From Suilimivivens aceti (lineage in GTDB: Bacteria; Bacillota; Clostridia; Lachnospirales; Lachnospiraceae): a stretch of DNA of 64,000 nucleotides. Below the pieces are notes generated by a model. That model ran no database searches. It was not told where the DNA came from and saw only the letters and a list, made by a program, of their open reading frames with translations. Positions within the stretch are counted from its first letter, which is position 1, and each line of letters opens with the position of its first letter. The position numbers were made by a program, and so were the translations under genes. Shown piece by piece: positions 27,193 to 35,780 of this stretch. The stretch lies in NCBI RefSeq assembly GCF_025567405.1, contig NZ_JAOQKJ010000007.1, forward strand, positions 1 to 64,000, in the 5' to 3' direction.

Positions 27193-27648
27193 ATGAAGGA
27201 ATGGCTTCTGAAAGTAAACCGGACATTGTTCGAACTGGAAACGGGGATCCTTCTGTTTGCACTGGCCAGTCAGGTAGTGATCGCCTTTTTCCCGCAGAGA
27301 GGGGAATGGAGCAGAGGTCTGTGGATCGGGATCCTGACGGCATGTTTATGTGCTTTTCATATGTGGTACAGCCTGGATAAGGGACTTTCTCTTACGGAGA
27401 AAGGGGCAGCAGGTTATCTTGGCAGACAGAGTATGCTGAGAATGGCGGTTGTAGCTCTTGTTCTGGTTATCTGTGCTGTTACATCTGCAGGCAATCTTCT
27501 GACGGCATTTATTGGTGTGATGGGGCTGAAGGTATCAGCCTATCTGCAGCCAGTTACGAAGAAGATCAGCAGAGCAGTTTATGGGGAGGAGATCCTTCCT
27601 GATATCATAACAGAGAATCCTGTGGATGAACAGGAAACAAGGAGGTGA
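27193..27648 (+). CDS. atpI: ATP synthase subunit I-like membrane protein
   Basis: A 151-residue protein with about four hydrophobic segments (about 14-30, 40-60, 80-100, 100-115). It starts MKEWLLKVNRTLFELETGILLFALASQ and overlaps the preceding stop region (TAG GATG). This is the usual position of the poorly conserved AtpI between AtpZ and atpB, involved in F0 c-ring assembly. Identity rests mostly on context. Confidence 0.7.
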   Translation: MKEWLLKVNRTLFELETGILLFALASQVVIAFFPQRGEWSRGLWIGILTACLCAFHMWYSLDKGLSLTEKGAAGYLGRQSMLRMAVVALVLVICAVTSAGNLLTAFIGVMGLKVSAYLQPVTKKISRAVYGEEILPDIITENPVDEQETRR

Positions 27649-27652
27649 GAAT

Positions 27653-28378
27653 ATGGGGTATGGAACTCTGCTATCGCAGGGTGCAGACGTTGATTTCATG
27701 ATACATGGCGTATTTTCCTATCAGCTGTTTGGACAGACGCTCTGGATCACTACCACACATGTGTGTGCTTTGATCGTCATGCTGATCATCATCGGTTTCT
27801 GTATTGCAGCAAACCGGATGCTGAAACATGCGACTGAGGTGCCTAGCGGTTTCCAGAATGTAGTGGAACTGTTAGTGGAGAAGCTGGATGGCATGGTCAG
27901 CGGTGTTATGGGAAAACAGGCAGTCAGGTTCAGGAATTATATTGGAACATTATTCTTCTTTATTTTCCTGAGTAATATATCAGGACTGTTTGGTCTCAGA
28001 CCACCTACAGCAGACTATGGTGTAACCTTTGCACTGGCGCTGATGACCTTTACACTGATCCGGTTTAACGAGCTGAAATATCAGAAGCTTTCTGGTGTAC
28101 TGAAGGGCTTATGCGATCCATGGCCGATCTGGGCGCCGATCAATATCATCGGTAATCTGGCGGTTCCGATTTCATTATCACTGCGTCTGTTCGCCAATAT
28201 CCTGTCGGGTACAGCCATCATGGCACTGATCTATACGCTGCTTGGCAAGATCGCACTGATCTGGCCGGCTGCACTGCACGTGTACTTTGATATTTTCTCC
28301 GGTGCGATTCAGACCTATGTATTCTGTATGCTGACGATGACATACATCGCAGATGCATGCGGCGACGGAGAACCTTAA
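27653..28378 (+). CDS. atpB: ATP synthase F0 subunit a
   Basis: Forms the ion half-channels against the c-ring. The 241-residue membrane protein contains the essential Arg region AVPISLSLRLFANILSG, preceded by PIWAPINIIGN, and ends GAIQTYVFCMLTMTYIADAC. The ATG at 27653 follows AAGGAGGTGAGAAT; an in-frame ATG at 27626 overlaps atpI and lacks an SD. Confidence 0.95.
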   Translation: MGYGTLLSQGADVDFMIHGVFSYQLFGQTLWITTTHVCALIVMLIIIGFCIAANRMLKHATEVPSGFQNVVELLVEKLDGMVSGVMGKQAVRFRNYIGTLFFFIFLSNISGLFGLRPPTADYGVTFALALMTFTLIRFNELKYQKLSGVLKGLCDPWPIWAPINIIGNLAVPISLSLRLFANILSGTAIMALIYTLLGKIALIWPAALHVYFDIFSGAIQTYVFCMLTMTYIADACGDGEP

Positions 28379-28424
28379 AAACGGTATTAATTAAACATGT
28401 ATAACCTTAAGGAGGAAACAAGGA

Positions 28425-28679
28425 ATGGAATTTAATAGTAATTTTATCTTAGGATGTTCAGCAATTGGTGCGGGACTTGCAGTTATCGCAGGTATCGGAC
28501 CTGGTGTAGGACAGGGTATCGCAGCAGGACATGCAGCTGCAGCAGTAGGAAGAAATCCCGGAGCAAAATCTGATATTACTTCTACCATGCTTCTTGGACA
28601 GGCAGTTGCCGAGACAACAGGTCTTTATGGTCTGCTGATCGCAATCATCCTGTTATTCGTGCAGCCTCTGGTAAAATAA
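28425..28679 (+). CDS. atpE: ATP synthase F0 subunit c (Na+-type ligands)
   Basis: An 84-residue hairpin protein forming the rotor ring. Helix 1 contains GIGPGVGQGIAAG, helix 2 contains GQAVAETTGLYG with the essential carboxylate E63. Ligand positions Q30, V61, E63, T64 and Y68 correspond to Q32, V63, E65, S66 and Y70 of the known Na+ ring of Ilyobacter tartaricus (family knowledge), implying Na+ coupling. SD AAGGAGGAAAC. It lies between atpB and atpF. Confidence 0.96.
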   Translation: MEFNSNFILGCSAIGAGLAVIAGIGPGVGQGIAAGHAAAAVGRNPGAKSDITSTMLLGQAVAETTGLYGLLIAIILLFVQPLVK

Positions 28680-28715
28680 GAGCCTTGCGTAAAATAAAAG
28701 AAAGGAGGCTCACAG

Positions 28716-29234
28716 ATGGAACCCAGAGTATTTGACCTTGACTTACAGCTGCTTGCAGATTCCGCACTGATGATCGTGGCGGTGTTTGTGCTGTTCCTGA
28801 TCGCATCTTATCTGCTGTTCAATCCGGTCAGAGACATGATGGCCAAGAGACAGGCTAAGATCAAGGGAGAGCTGGATGATGCAGCGAAGGATAAGGAAGA
28901 CGCAGCAGCGCTGAAGGCAGAATATGAAGAAAAGCTGAAAAACGTGGACAAGGAAGCGGAAGAGATCTTAAGCGATGCAAGAAAACGTGCACTCGCCAAT
29001 GAAAACAGGATCGTGGCAGATGCCAAGGAAGAAGCTTCCAGGATCATTGAAAGAGCGAAAGTGGAAGCTGCCCTTGAAAAGGAAAAGGCGGCTGATGATA
29101 TGAAACGTGAGATGGTCGTACTGGCATCCATGATCGCAGGCAAGGTAGTAAAGGCATCAATCGATACTACCGTGCAGGAGAGTCTTGTCAATGAAACATT
29201 AAAGGAAATAGGTGAGAGCACATGGCAAAGCTAG
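28716..29234 (+). CDS. atpF: ATP synthase F0 subunit b
   Basis: Peripheral stalk subunit of 172 residues. It has an N-terminal TM segment (about 15-35: LMIVAVFVLFLIASYLLFNPV) and then a long Lys/Glu/Ala-rich amphipathic helix. It overlaps atpH by 13 nt, giving translational coupling. SD AAAGGAGGCTCAC. Confidence 0.95.
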   Translation: MEPRVFDLDLQLLADSALMIVAVFVLFLIASYLLFNPVRDMMAKRQAKIKGELDDAAKDKEDAAALKAEYEEKLKNVDKEAEEILSDARKRALANENRIVADAKEEASRIIERAKVEAALEKEKAADDMKREMVVLASMIAGKVVKASIDTTVQESLVNETLKEIGESTWQS

Positions 29235-29776
29235 TTTCAAAAACATATGGTGAAGCTTTGTTTGAACTGGCAGTAGAGGAAGGCAGAGAGGACAGCCTCC
29301 TTGAGGAGATCATGGCTCTGAAAAAGATTCTTAAGGAGAACCCGGATTTTGAGAAATTAATGAATCATCCGAAGATCCTGAAGGAGGATAAGCTTGCGGT
29401 GCTCGACCGTGTATTCAAGGGAGAGCTTTCCGATGAACTGACAGGCTTTCTCCGTATCATTGTGACAAAGGACAGATACAAGGAAATTGATGCCATTCTT
29501 GATTACATCATTCTGGAGATCAAGAAAAAGAAGGGTATCGGTATCGCCTATGTGACAACAGCAGTTCCTCTTAATGAAGCAAAGCAGAAAGAAGTAGAAC
29601 AAAAACTTCTTGCCACCACCGCTTTTAAGAAGATGGAAATGCATTTCCAGGTGGAAGAAGAGCTGATCGGCGGAGTGATCATCCGGATCGGCGACAGAGT
29701 TGTGGACAGCAGTATCCGTACGAAGCTTTACGAGATGCGCAGGCAGCTTTTGAAATCATCAGAAAGTAAGCAGTAA
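29222..29776 (+). CDS. atpH: ATP synthase F1 subunit delta
   Basis: Connects the peripheral stalk to the alpha3beta3 head. The 184 residues start MAKLVSKTYGEALFELAVEEGR, with RIIVTKDRYKEIDAIL and the C-terminal GGVIIRIGDRVVDSSIRTKL typical of OSCP/delta. Its start lies inside atpF. Confidence 0.95.
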   Translation: MAKLVSKTYGEALFELAVEEGREDSLLEEIMALKKILKENPDFEKLMNHPKILKEDKLAVLDRVFKGELSDELTGFLRIIVTKDRYKEIDAILDYIILEIKKKKGIGIAYVTTAVPLNEAKQKEVEQKLLATTAFKKMEMHFQVEEELIGGVIIRIGDRVVDSSIRTKLYEMRRQLLKSSESKQ

Positions 29777-29802
29777 AATATGAAGAAAGGTGCGTAAGAT
29801 AC

Positions 29803-31308
29803 ATGAATTTAAGACCGGAAGAAATCAGTTCCGTGATCAAAGAGCAGATCAAACGATATGCATCGGAACTTGAAGTATCAGATGTCGGCACTGTCATTCA
29901 GGTAGCCGATGGTATCGCACGTGTGCATGGTCTTGAAAATGCAATGCAGGGAGAGCTTCTTGAGTTCCCCGGAGAAGTATACGGCATGGTTCTCAACCTT
30001 GAGGAAGACAATGTCGGTGTTGTACTTCTGGGAAGCCAGAGAAACATCAGCGAAGGTGACACTGTAAAGACCACCGGAAGAGTGGTTGAGGTTCCCGTAG
30101 GTGACTGCATGCTGGGCCGTGTTGTGAATGCTCTTGGACAGCCGATTGACGGCAAGGGCCCCATTCAGACAGACAGATACCGTAAGATCGAAAGAGTAGC
30201 ATCCGGCGTCATCACAAGAAAATCAGTAGATACCCCTCTTCAGACGGGTATTAAGGCGATTGATTCCATGGTTCCCATCGGAAGAGGCCAGAGAGAGCTG
30301 ATCATTGGTGACAGACAGACAGGAAAGACGGCTATTGCCATCGATACAATTATTAACCAGAAGGGACAGGGCGTAAAGTGTATTTATGTAGCGATCGGCC
30401 AGAAGGCTTCTACCGTAGCAACGATCGTTAAGACACTGGAGGATGCAGGTGCCCTTGCCTATACAACCGTTGTTGCAGCGACAGCAAGTGAGCTGGCACC
30501 ACTCCAGTACATTGCTCCCTATTCAGGCTGTGCAATCGGTGAAGAGTGGATGGAGAACGGAGAAGACGTACTGGTTGTTTATGACGACTTAACCAAGCAC
30601 GCGGCTGCATATCGTACGCTTTCCCTGCTTCTTAAGAGACCGCCGGGCCGTGAGGCATATCCTGGAGACGTATTCTATCTGCATTCCAGACTGCTTGAAA
30701 GAGCAGCGCGTATGAGTGATGAGTACGGCGGAGGATCCCTGACAGCACTTCCGATCATTGAGACCCAGGCAGGAGATGTTTCTGCATATATTCCTACCAA
30801 CGTTATTTCCATTACTGACGGACAGATCTATCTGGAAACAGAAATGTTCAATTCCGGATTCCGCCCTGCAGTAAATGCAGGTCTTTCTGTATCCCGTGTA
30901 GGTGGTGCAGCACAGATCAAGGCAATGAAGAAGATCGCAGCCCCTATCCGTGTGGAGCTTGCACAGTACAGAGAGCTGGCATCCTTTGCACAGTTTGGAT
31001 CCGAACTGGATGCAGATACCAGAGAGAAGCTTGCACAGGGTGAAAGGATCAAGGAAGTATTAAAGCAGCCTCAGTACAATCCCATGCCGGTACAGTATCA
31101 GGTTATCATCATTTATGCGGTAACCAAGAAGTATCTGCTGGATGTTCCCACAGAGGATATTACCAGATTTGAAACTGAGTTCTTTGAGTTCCTGGATACC
31201 AAGTTCCCAGAAGTACCTTCTGCGATCGCAGCAGAGCAGGTTATTTCCGAGGAAACAGAGCAGAAGCTTGTGAAAGCCCTTGAGGAGTTCAAGAAGACCT
31301 TTAAATAA
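29803..31308 (+). CDS. atpA: ATP synthase F1 subunit alpha
   Basis: Non-catalytic nucleotide-binding subunit of 501 residues. P-loop GDRQTGKTAI (about 169-178), the signature PAVNAGLSVSRVGGAAQ, and N-terminal LRPEEISSVIKEQI. It is located between atpH and atpG. Confidence 0.98.
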   Translation: MNLRPEEISSVIKEQIKRYASELEVSDVGTVIQVADGIARVHGLENAMQGELLEFPGEVYGMVLNLEEDNVGVVLLGSQRNISEGDTVKTTGRVVEVPVGDCMLGRVVNALGQPIDGKGPIQTDRYRKIERVASGVITRKSVDTPLQTGIKAIDSMVPIGRGQRELIIGDRQTGKTAIAIDTIINQKGQGVKCIYVAIGQKASTVATIVKTLEDAGALAYTTVVAATASELAPLQYIAPYSGCAIGEEWMENGEDVLVVYDDLTKHAAAYRTLSLLLKRPPGREAYPGDVFYLHSRLLERAARMSDEYGGGSLTALPIIETQAGDVSAYIPTNVISITDGQIYLETEMFNSGFRPAVNAGLSVSRVGGAAQIKAMKKIAAPIRVELAQYRELASFAQFGSELDADTREKLAQGERIKEVLKQPQYNPMPVQYQVIIIYAVTKKYLLDVPTEDITRFETEFFEFLDTKFPEVPSAIAAEQVISEETEQKLVKALEEFKKTFK

Positions 31309-31334
31309 AGCAGTAGAAAGACAGGTGATTAATT

Positions 31335-32216
31335 ATGGCCTCAATGAGAGACATAAAAAGGCGCAAGAGCAGTATTCAGAGCACCCAGCAGATTACCAAA
31401 GCCATGAAGCTTGTTTCTACTGTTAAGCTGCAGAGAGCACGGCAGAATGCAGAAAAGTCCGAAGATTATTTCCATGCCATGTACAGTACTGTACAGTCTA
31501 TCCTGGGACGTACCGGCAGCCTTGAGCACCGGTATCTGAAGCCGGGAGAGGGTGGAAAGAAAGCCGTTATCGTTATTACCTCTAACAGGGGACTGGCAGG
31601 CGGCTACAACTCCAATGTGGTTAAGCTGATCACAAGGGGAGAGCTGAAGGACGAAGACTTAAGTATTTATGCAATCGGTAAAAAAGGAAAGGAAGCCTTA
31701 CAGAAGAATTATGAGATCAAGGCTGACTATTCCTATGTAATCGAGGAGCCTGCCTACGCAGATGCCATGGCGATCAGCAAGGAAGTGCTCAGTGCCTTTG
31801 AGAATGGCGAGATCAGTGAGATCTATCTTGCCTATACCGGGTTTAAAAATACGGTAGTGCATGTTCCTACTCTGGTTAAGCTCCTTCCGGTGGAAGTTTC
31901 AGAAGAAACATCCGGAAAGACCGGTGAGGCAGTAAAGGAAGCAGAGGATGATAACAGAGCACCCATGAACTTTGAGCCTGAGGACGAAGAAGCACTGGAT
32001 ATGATCATTCCCAAATATGTAACCAGTCTGATCTACGGTGGTATGATCGAAGCCGTAGCAAGTGAGAATGGTGCGAGAATGCAGGCAATGGATTCTGCAA
32101 CCAGCAATGCAGAGGATATGATCAGCAGCCTGTCACTGCTTTACAACAGAGCAAGACAGGGATCCATTACACAGGAATTAACAGAAATCATTGCAGGAGC
32201 AAATGCAATATCATAG
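31335..32216 (+). CDS. atpG: ATP synthase F1 subunit gamma
   Basis: Central rotor shaft. The 293 residues start MASMRDIKRRKSSIQSTQQITKAMKLVSTVKL and end with LLYNRARQGSITQELTEIIAGANAI, the two conserved coiled-coil helices. An acidic insert (about 195-220) is somewhat longer than in Bacillus. Confidence 0.97.
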   Translation: MASMRDIKRRKSSIQSTQQITKAMKLVSTVKLQRARQNAEKSEDYFHAMYSTVQSILGRTGSLEHRYLKPGEGGKKAVIVITSNRGLAGGYNSNVVKLITRGELKDEDLSIYAIGKKGKEALQKNYEIKADYSYVIEEPAYADAMAISKEVLSAFENGEISEIYLAYTGFKNTVVHVPTLVKLLPVEVSEETSGKTGEAVKEAEDDNRAPMNFEPEDEEALDMIIPKYVTSLIYGGMIEAVASENGARMQAMDSATSNAEDMISSLSLLYNRARQGSITQELTEIIAGANAIS

Positions 32217-32257
32217 ATATCATGAGAGGTATGGTATCAGTAAACTAGGAGGAAGAA

Positions 32258-33649
32258 ATGGCAGATTTAAAAAGCTCAGGAAAGATCACGCAGATTGTCG
32301 GCGCCGTACTGGATCTGAAGTTTACGGGCAGACTTCCCGAGATTAACGAAGCTGTTAGAATTCCTTTGGAGGACGGCAGTGCGCTGACCGTGGAGGTAGC
32401 GCAGCATCTGGGAGATGATACTGTCAGATGTATCGCGATGGGTACCACCGACGGACTGAAGAGAGGCATGGATGCAGTAGCAACCGGCGCTCCCATCAGT
32501 GTACCGGTAGGTGAGAACACACTGGGGCGTATCTTTAACGTACTTGGCAATCCCATTGATAATAAGCCGGCTCCCGAAGGAGTAAGCTATGAGCCGATTC
32601 ACAGACCGGCTCCCGAATTTGTAGAGCAGTCCACACAGCAGGAGCTGCTGGAAACTGGTATTAAAGTCGTTGACCTTCTCTGTCCTTACCAGAAGGGTGG
32701 AAAGATCGGACTTTTTGGTGGTGCTGGTGTAGGTAAGACAGTCCTGATCCAGGAGCTGATCAGAAATATCGCAACCGAGCACGGCGGCTATTCCGTATTT
32801 ACCGGAGTAGGTGAAAGAACAAGAGAGGGAAATGACCTGTATCACGAAATGACAGAGTCTGGCGTTATTGATAAGACTACCATGGTATTTGGTCAGATGA
32901 ATGAGCCCCCCGGAGCGAGAATGAGAGTTGGTCTTACCGGACTTACCATGGCAGAGTACTTCCGTGATAAGGGTGGTAAGGATGTCCTTCTTTTCATTGA
33001 TAATATTTTCCGTTTTACCCAGGCAGGTTCCGAGGTGTCCGCACTTCTCGGCCGTATGCCTTCTGCGGTAGGTTATCAGCCTACACTGCAGACTGAGATG
33101 GGTGCTCTGCAGGAGCGTATCACCTCTACCAGAAACGGATCCATTACTTCTGTTCAGGCAGTTTATGTGCCTGCGGATGACTTGACTGACCCGGCACCGG
33201 CAACAACCTTTGCCCATCTGGATGCAACAACCGTATTATCACGTTCTATCGTAGAGCTTGGTATTTATCCGGCAGTGGATCCTTTGGAGTCCACCTCCAG
33301 AATTCTGGATCCCAGAGTTGTTGGCGAAGAGCATTATGAGGTTGCCAGAGGCGTACAGGAGATTCTGCAGAAATATAAGGAACTGCAGGATATTATCGCA
33401 ATCCTTGGTATGGATGAGCTTTCTGAAAGCGACAAGCTTGTTGTTTCCAGAGCAAGAAAGGTACAGAGATTCTTATCCCAGCCTTTCTTCGTTGCAGGAC
33501 AGTTTACCGGGCTTCCCGGAAAATATGTGCCGATCAACGAAACCATCCGTGGATTTAAGGAGATTCTGGAAGGTAAGCATGATGACATACCGGAAAGCTA
33601 TTTCCTGAATGCAGGAAGCATTGATGATGTACTTGCCCGTGTTAAGTAG
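32258..33649 (+). CDS. atpD: ATP synthase F1 subunit beta
   Basis: Catalytic subunit of 463 residues. P-loop GLFGGAGVGKTVLIQE, catalytic Glu region GVGERTREGNDLYHEM, DELSESDKL and the C-terminal ESYFLNAGSIDDVL. SD CTAGGAGGAAGA. Confidence 0.98.
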   Translation: MADLKSSGKITQIVGAVLDLKFTGRLPEINEAVRIPLEDGSALTVEVAQHLGDDTVRCIAMGTTDGLKRGMDAVATGAPISVPVGENTLGRIFNVLGNPIDNKPAPEGVSYEPIHRPAPEFVEQSTQQELLETGIKVVDLLCPYQKGGKIGLFGGAGVGKTVLIQELIRNIATEHGGYSVFTGVGERTREGNDLYHEMTESGVIDKTTMVFGQMNEPPGARMRVGLTGLTMAEYFRDKGGKDVLLFIDNIFRFTQAGSEVSALLGRMPSAVGYQPTLQTEMGALQERITSTRNGSITSVQAVYVPADDLTDPAPATTFAHLDATTVLSRSIVELGIYPAVDPLESTSRILDPRVVGEEHYEVARGVQEILQKYKELQDIIAILGMDELSESDKLVVSRARKVQRFLSQPFFVAGQFTGLPGKYVPINETIRGFKEILEGKHDDIPESYFLNAGSIDDVLARVK

Positions 33650-33660
33650 GGAGGGTACCT

Positions 33661-34065
33661 ATGGCAGATAATCAGTTATTTACACTTAAGATCATTACTC
33701 CTGACAGAGTTTTCTATGAAGGAGAGGCCTCCATGGTGGAGTTCAATACCACTGAGGGAGAGATCGGAGTTTACAAAATGCACGTACCGACAACCGTGAT
33801 CGTAAGTCCGGGTGTCCTGACGATCACAGAGGCTGAGGGTCAGAAGCATGCAGCACTGCATGCGGGCTTTGTGGAGATCCTTCCAGAGAAGGTGACTATA
33901 CTGGCAGAGATCATCGAGTGGCCGGAGGAGATCGATCTGGATCGTGCAGACCGTGCGAAGGAACGTGCCGAAGAGAGACTTCGTTCCAAAACACCGGAAA
34001 CCGATATTTTGCGGGCAGAGACAGCACTCCAGAGAGCACTTGCCCGTATTCATGTACTGAAATAA
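33661..34065 (+). CDS. atpC: ATP synthase F1 subunit epsilon
   Basis: Rotor and inhibitory subunit of 134 residues: a beta-sandwich (LFTLKIITPDRVFYEGEASMVEF, GEIGVYKMHVP) and a C-terminal helical hairpin (DLDRADRAKERAEERL ... TALQRALARIHVL). It begins 11 nt after atpD and is the last gene of the operon. Confidence 0.96.
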   Translation: MADNQLFTLKIITPDRVFYEGEASMVEFNTTEGEIGVYKMHVPTTVIVSPGVLTITEAEGQKHAALHAGFVEILPEKVTILAEIIEWPEEIDLDRADRAKERAEERLRSKTPETDILRAETALQRALARIHVLK

Positions 34066-34104
34066 GCCGGGAAGCGAAAGCAGACGGTGAATATGGGATT
34101 TATA

Positions 34105-34134
34105 CGGGGGCAGATAGTATCTGCCCCTGTTTTC
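34105..34134 (+). terminator. Terminator of the atp operon
   Basis: A perfect 9-bp stem GGGGCAGAT/ATCTGCCCC (34107-34115/34119-34127) with a 3-nt loop, then GTTTTC. Confidence 0.8.
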
Positions 34135-34220
34135 CGGTTGCGGGATGTAAAAGCAGAAGCAGGGAACAAAAACGGAAGGCTGTTCATATGATAAGGATAA
34201 AGAAGCCAGGAGTCTTTTTT

Positions 34221-34610
34221 ATGTATGAGCGCAAAATTCTGCCTTTTTATATGACATATCCGCTTCCTCTGTATTATCAGGAGGAAGATACGATCCTGAA
34301 GGATCTTGAGTATCTTCAGCAGATGTATCCGGCAGACGCCAGAAAATATCAGAAGAAAATAGCGGAAATTTTGGATAAACTTGACTATGAAGGCAGCATG
34401 ATCTATGATGAATTTCCAGACAGATGGCAGTTGTATAAGCTCTCATCCGATATCCTTGACAGGATCAGAAGAGAGGAAGAAAAAAATGAAAGCAAAGAGC
34501 AGGCTCCGCCAGAAAAATGGCAATGGGCAGGTGATCTGATCCAGATCCTGCTTTTTTATGAAATATATAAGAGAAGACACGATTCCCACAGGGGGATTCT
34601 GCGGTTTTAG
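34221..34610 (+). CDS. Conserved hypothetical protein
   Basis: A 129-residue soluble protein starting MYERKILPFYMTYPLPLYYQEE, rich in Tyr and charged residues, with a basic C-terminus EIYKRRHDSHRGILRF. The ATG at 34221 follows CAGGAGTC at 8 nt; an upstream in-frame ATG (34188) lacks an SD. No domain is recognised. It lies just after the atp operon terminator and 12 nt before the methyltransferase gene. Confidence 0.65.
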   Translation: MYERKILPFYMTYPLPLYYQEEDTILKDLEYLQQMYPADARKYQKKIAEILDKLDYEGSMIYDEFPDRWQLYKLSSDILDRIRREEEKNESKEQAPPEKWQWAGDLIQILLFYEIYKRRHDSHRGILRF

Positions 34611-34622
34611 AAAGAGGATAGC

Positions 34623-35780
34623 ATGGAAGAACTGAGGATGGCACTAGACCTTCTTCTGTCAGAGGGACTTTCGGAGATTATAATCAGTAACCCGAGACAG
34701 AAGGAAGGTACTGTAAAAGTAAAAATAAGACCAGTTCTTTTAAAGGAACAGCTTATGTTCCAGGTCACCCGTTTCCGGGGCAAACAGGTTTTCCATGAAA
34801 ATCTTGACAGGGAACAGGCAAAAGAAGAGATCGAGGCTCTTCTGACAGGGGATTTCAGGCAGCTTGAGGGTGAAAACAGAGGGAAAAAGCTTCTTGTCCT
34901 TGTGAGCAAAAAAGGGAAAATGACAGTAAAATGGACTGGAAAGCAGACAAAAATGCAGCCGGCAACAGCAGTGCAGGCTCTTTCCCATAACAGAAAAAAG
35001 AAATATCTGCTGGAAGAGGGGATACCGGTTCCATTTCTGGTTGATCTTGGTGTGCAGACAATAGATGGCAGGATCGTACATGCCAGATATGATAAATTCC
35101 GTCAGATCAATCGTTATCTGGAATTTGTGGAGGATATCCTCCCTGTTTTTTCAAAGGACGAATGTATCCATATTATTGATTTTGGCTGTGGTAAGTCCTA
35201 TCTGACTTTTGCCCTGTATTATTACTTACATGAAAAGAAAGGCTATCAGATAGCGATCACAGGACTTGATCTGAAGGAAGATGTGATCGGCCATTGCAGT
35301 GCCCTGGCTGAGAAGTATGGGTATGAGGCGCTGCATTTTGAAAAAGGAGATATTGCCGGGTTTACGGGAGCAGACCACGTGGACATGGTGGTGACACTGC
35401 ATGCCTGTGATACAGCTACAGATTATGCGCTGCAAAAGGCAGTGGGCTGGGGAGCAAGAGTGATCCTTTCCGTACCCTGCTGTCAGCATGAGGTCAATAA
35501 ACAGATCAGGAATGAAGCGCTTGCACCGGTGCTGAAATATGGTCTGATCAGGGAGAGAATGTCAGCGCTTCTGACTGATGCGATCCGGGCAGATCTTCTG
35601 GAGGAGCATGGCTATGACACGCAGATCCTGGAATTTATTGATATGGAGCATACACCGAAGAACATCCTGATCCGTGCGGTAAAGGGCAGAGGGAAAAAGG
35701 ATACCGGTATCCAGAGGCTGACGGAGGAGCTTCAGGTGCATACAACCCTGCAGAAACTTTTTGAACAGACGGAGAGCTAA
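34623..35780 (+). CDS. Class I SAM-dependent methyltransferase
   Basis: A 385-residue protein. The N-terminal half (1-170) has no clear domain but a GKQTKMQP motif, and the C-terminal Rossmann fold begins with motif I IHIIDFGCGKSYLTFALYYYL (about 178-198). DMVVTLHACDTATDYAL and SVPCCQHEVN follow, resembling METTL25-like and THUMP-less RNA methyltransferases. An RNA substrate is likely but unproven. The next gene starts directly after its stop codon. Confidence 0.8.
   Translation: MEELRMALDLLLSEGLSEIIISNPRQKEGTVKVKIRPVLLKEQLMFQVTRFRGKQVFHENLDREQAKEEIEALLTGDFRQLEGENRGKKLLVLVSKKGKMTVKWTGKQTKMQPATAVQALSHNRKKKYLLEEGIPVPFLVDLGVQTIDGRIVHARYDKFRQINRYLEFVEDILPVFSKDECIHIIDFGCGKSYLTFALYYYLHEKKGYQIAITGLDLKEDVIGHCSALAEKYGYEALHFEKGDIAGFTGADHVDMVVTLHACDTATDYALQKAVGWGARVILSVPCCQHEVNKQIRNEALAPVLKYGLIRERMSALLTDAIRADLLEEHGYDTQILEFIDMEHTPKNILIRAVKGRGKKDTGIQRLTEELQVHTTLQKLFEQTES

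Noticed and set aside
34066..34220. Frame extending the 129-residue gene upstream to 33918
   Set aside because: It overlaps atpC in another frame and the operon terminator; the internal ATG with a good SD is more plausible.
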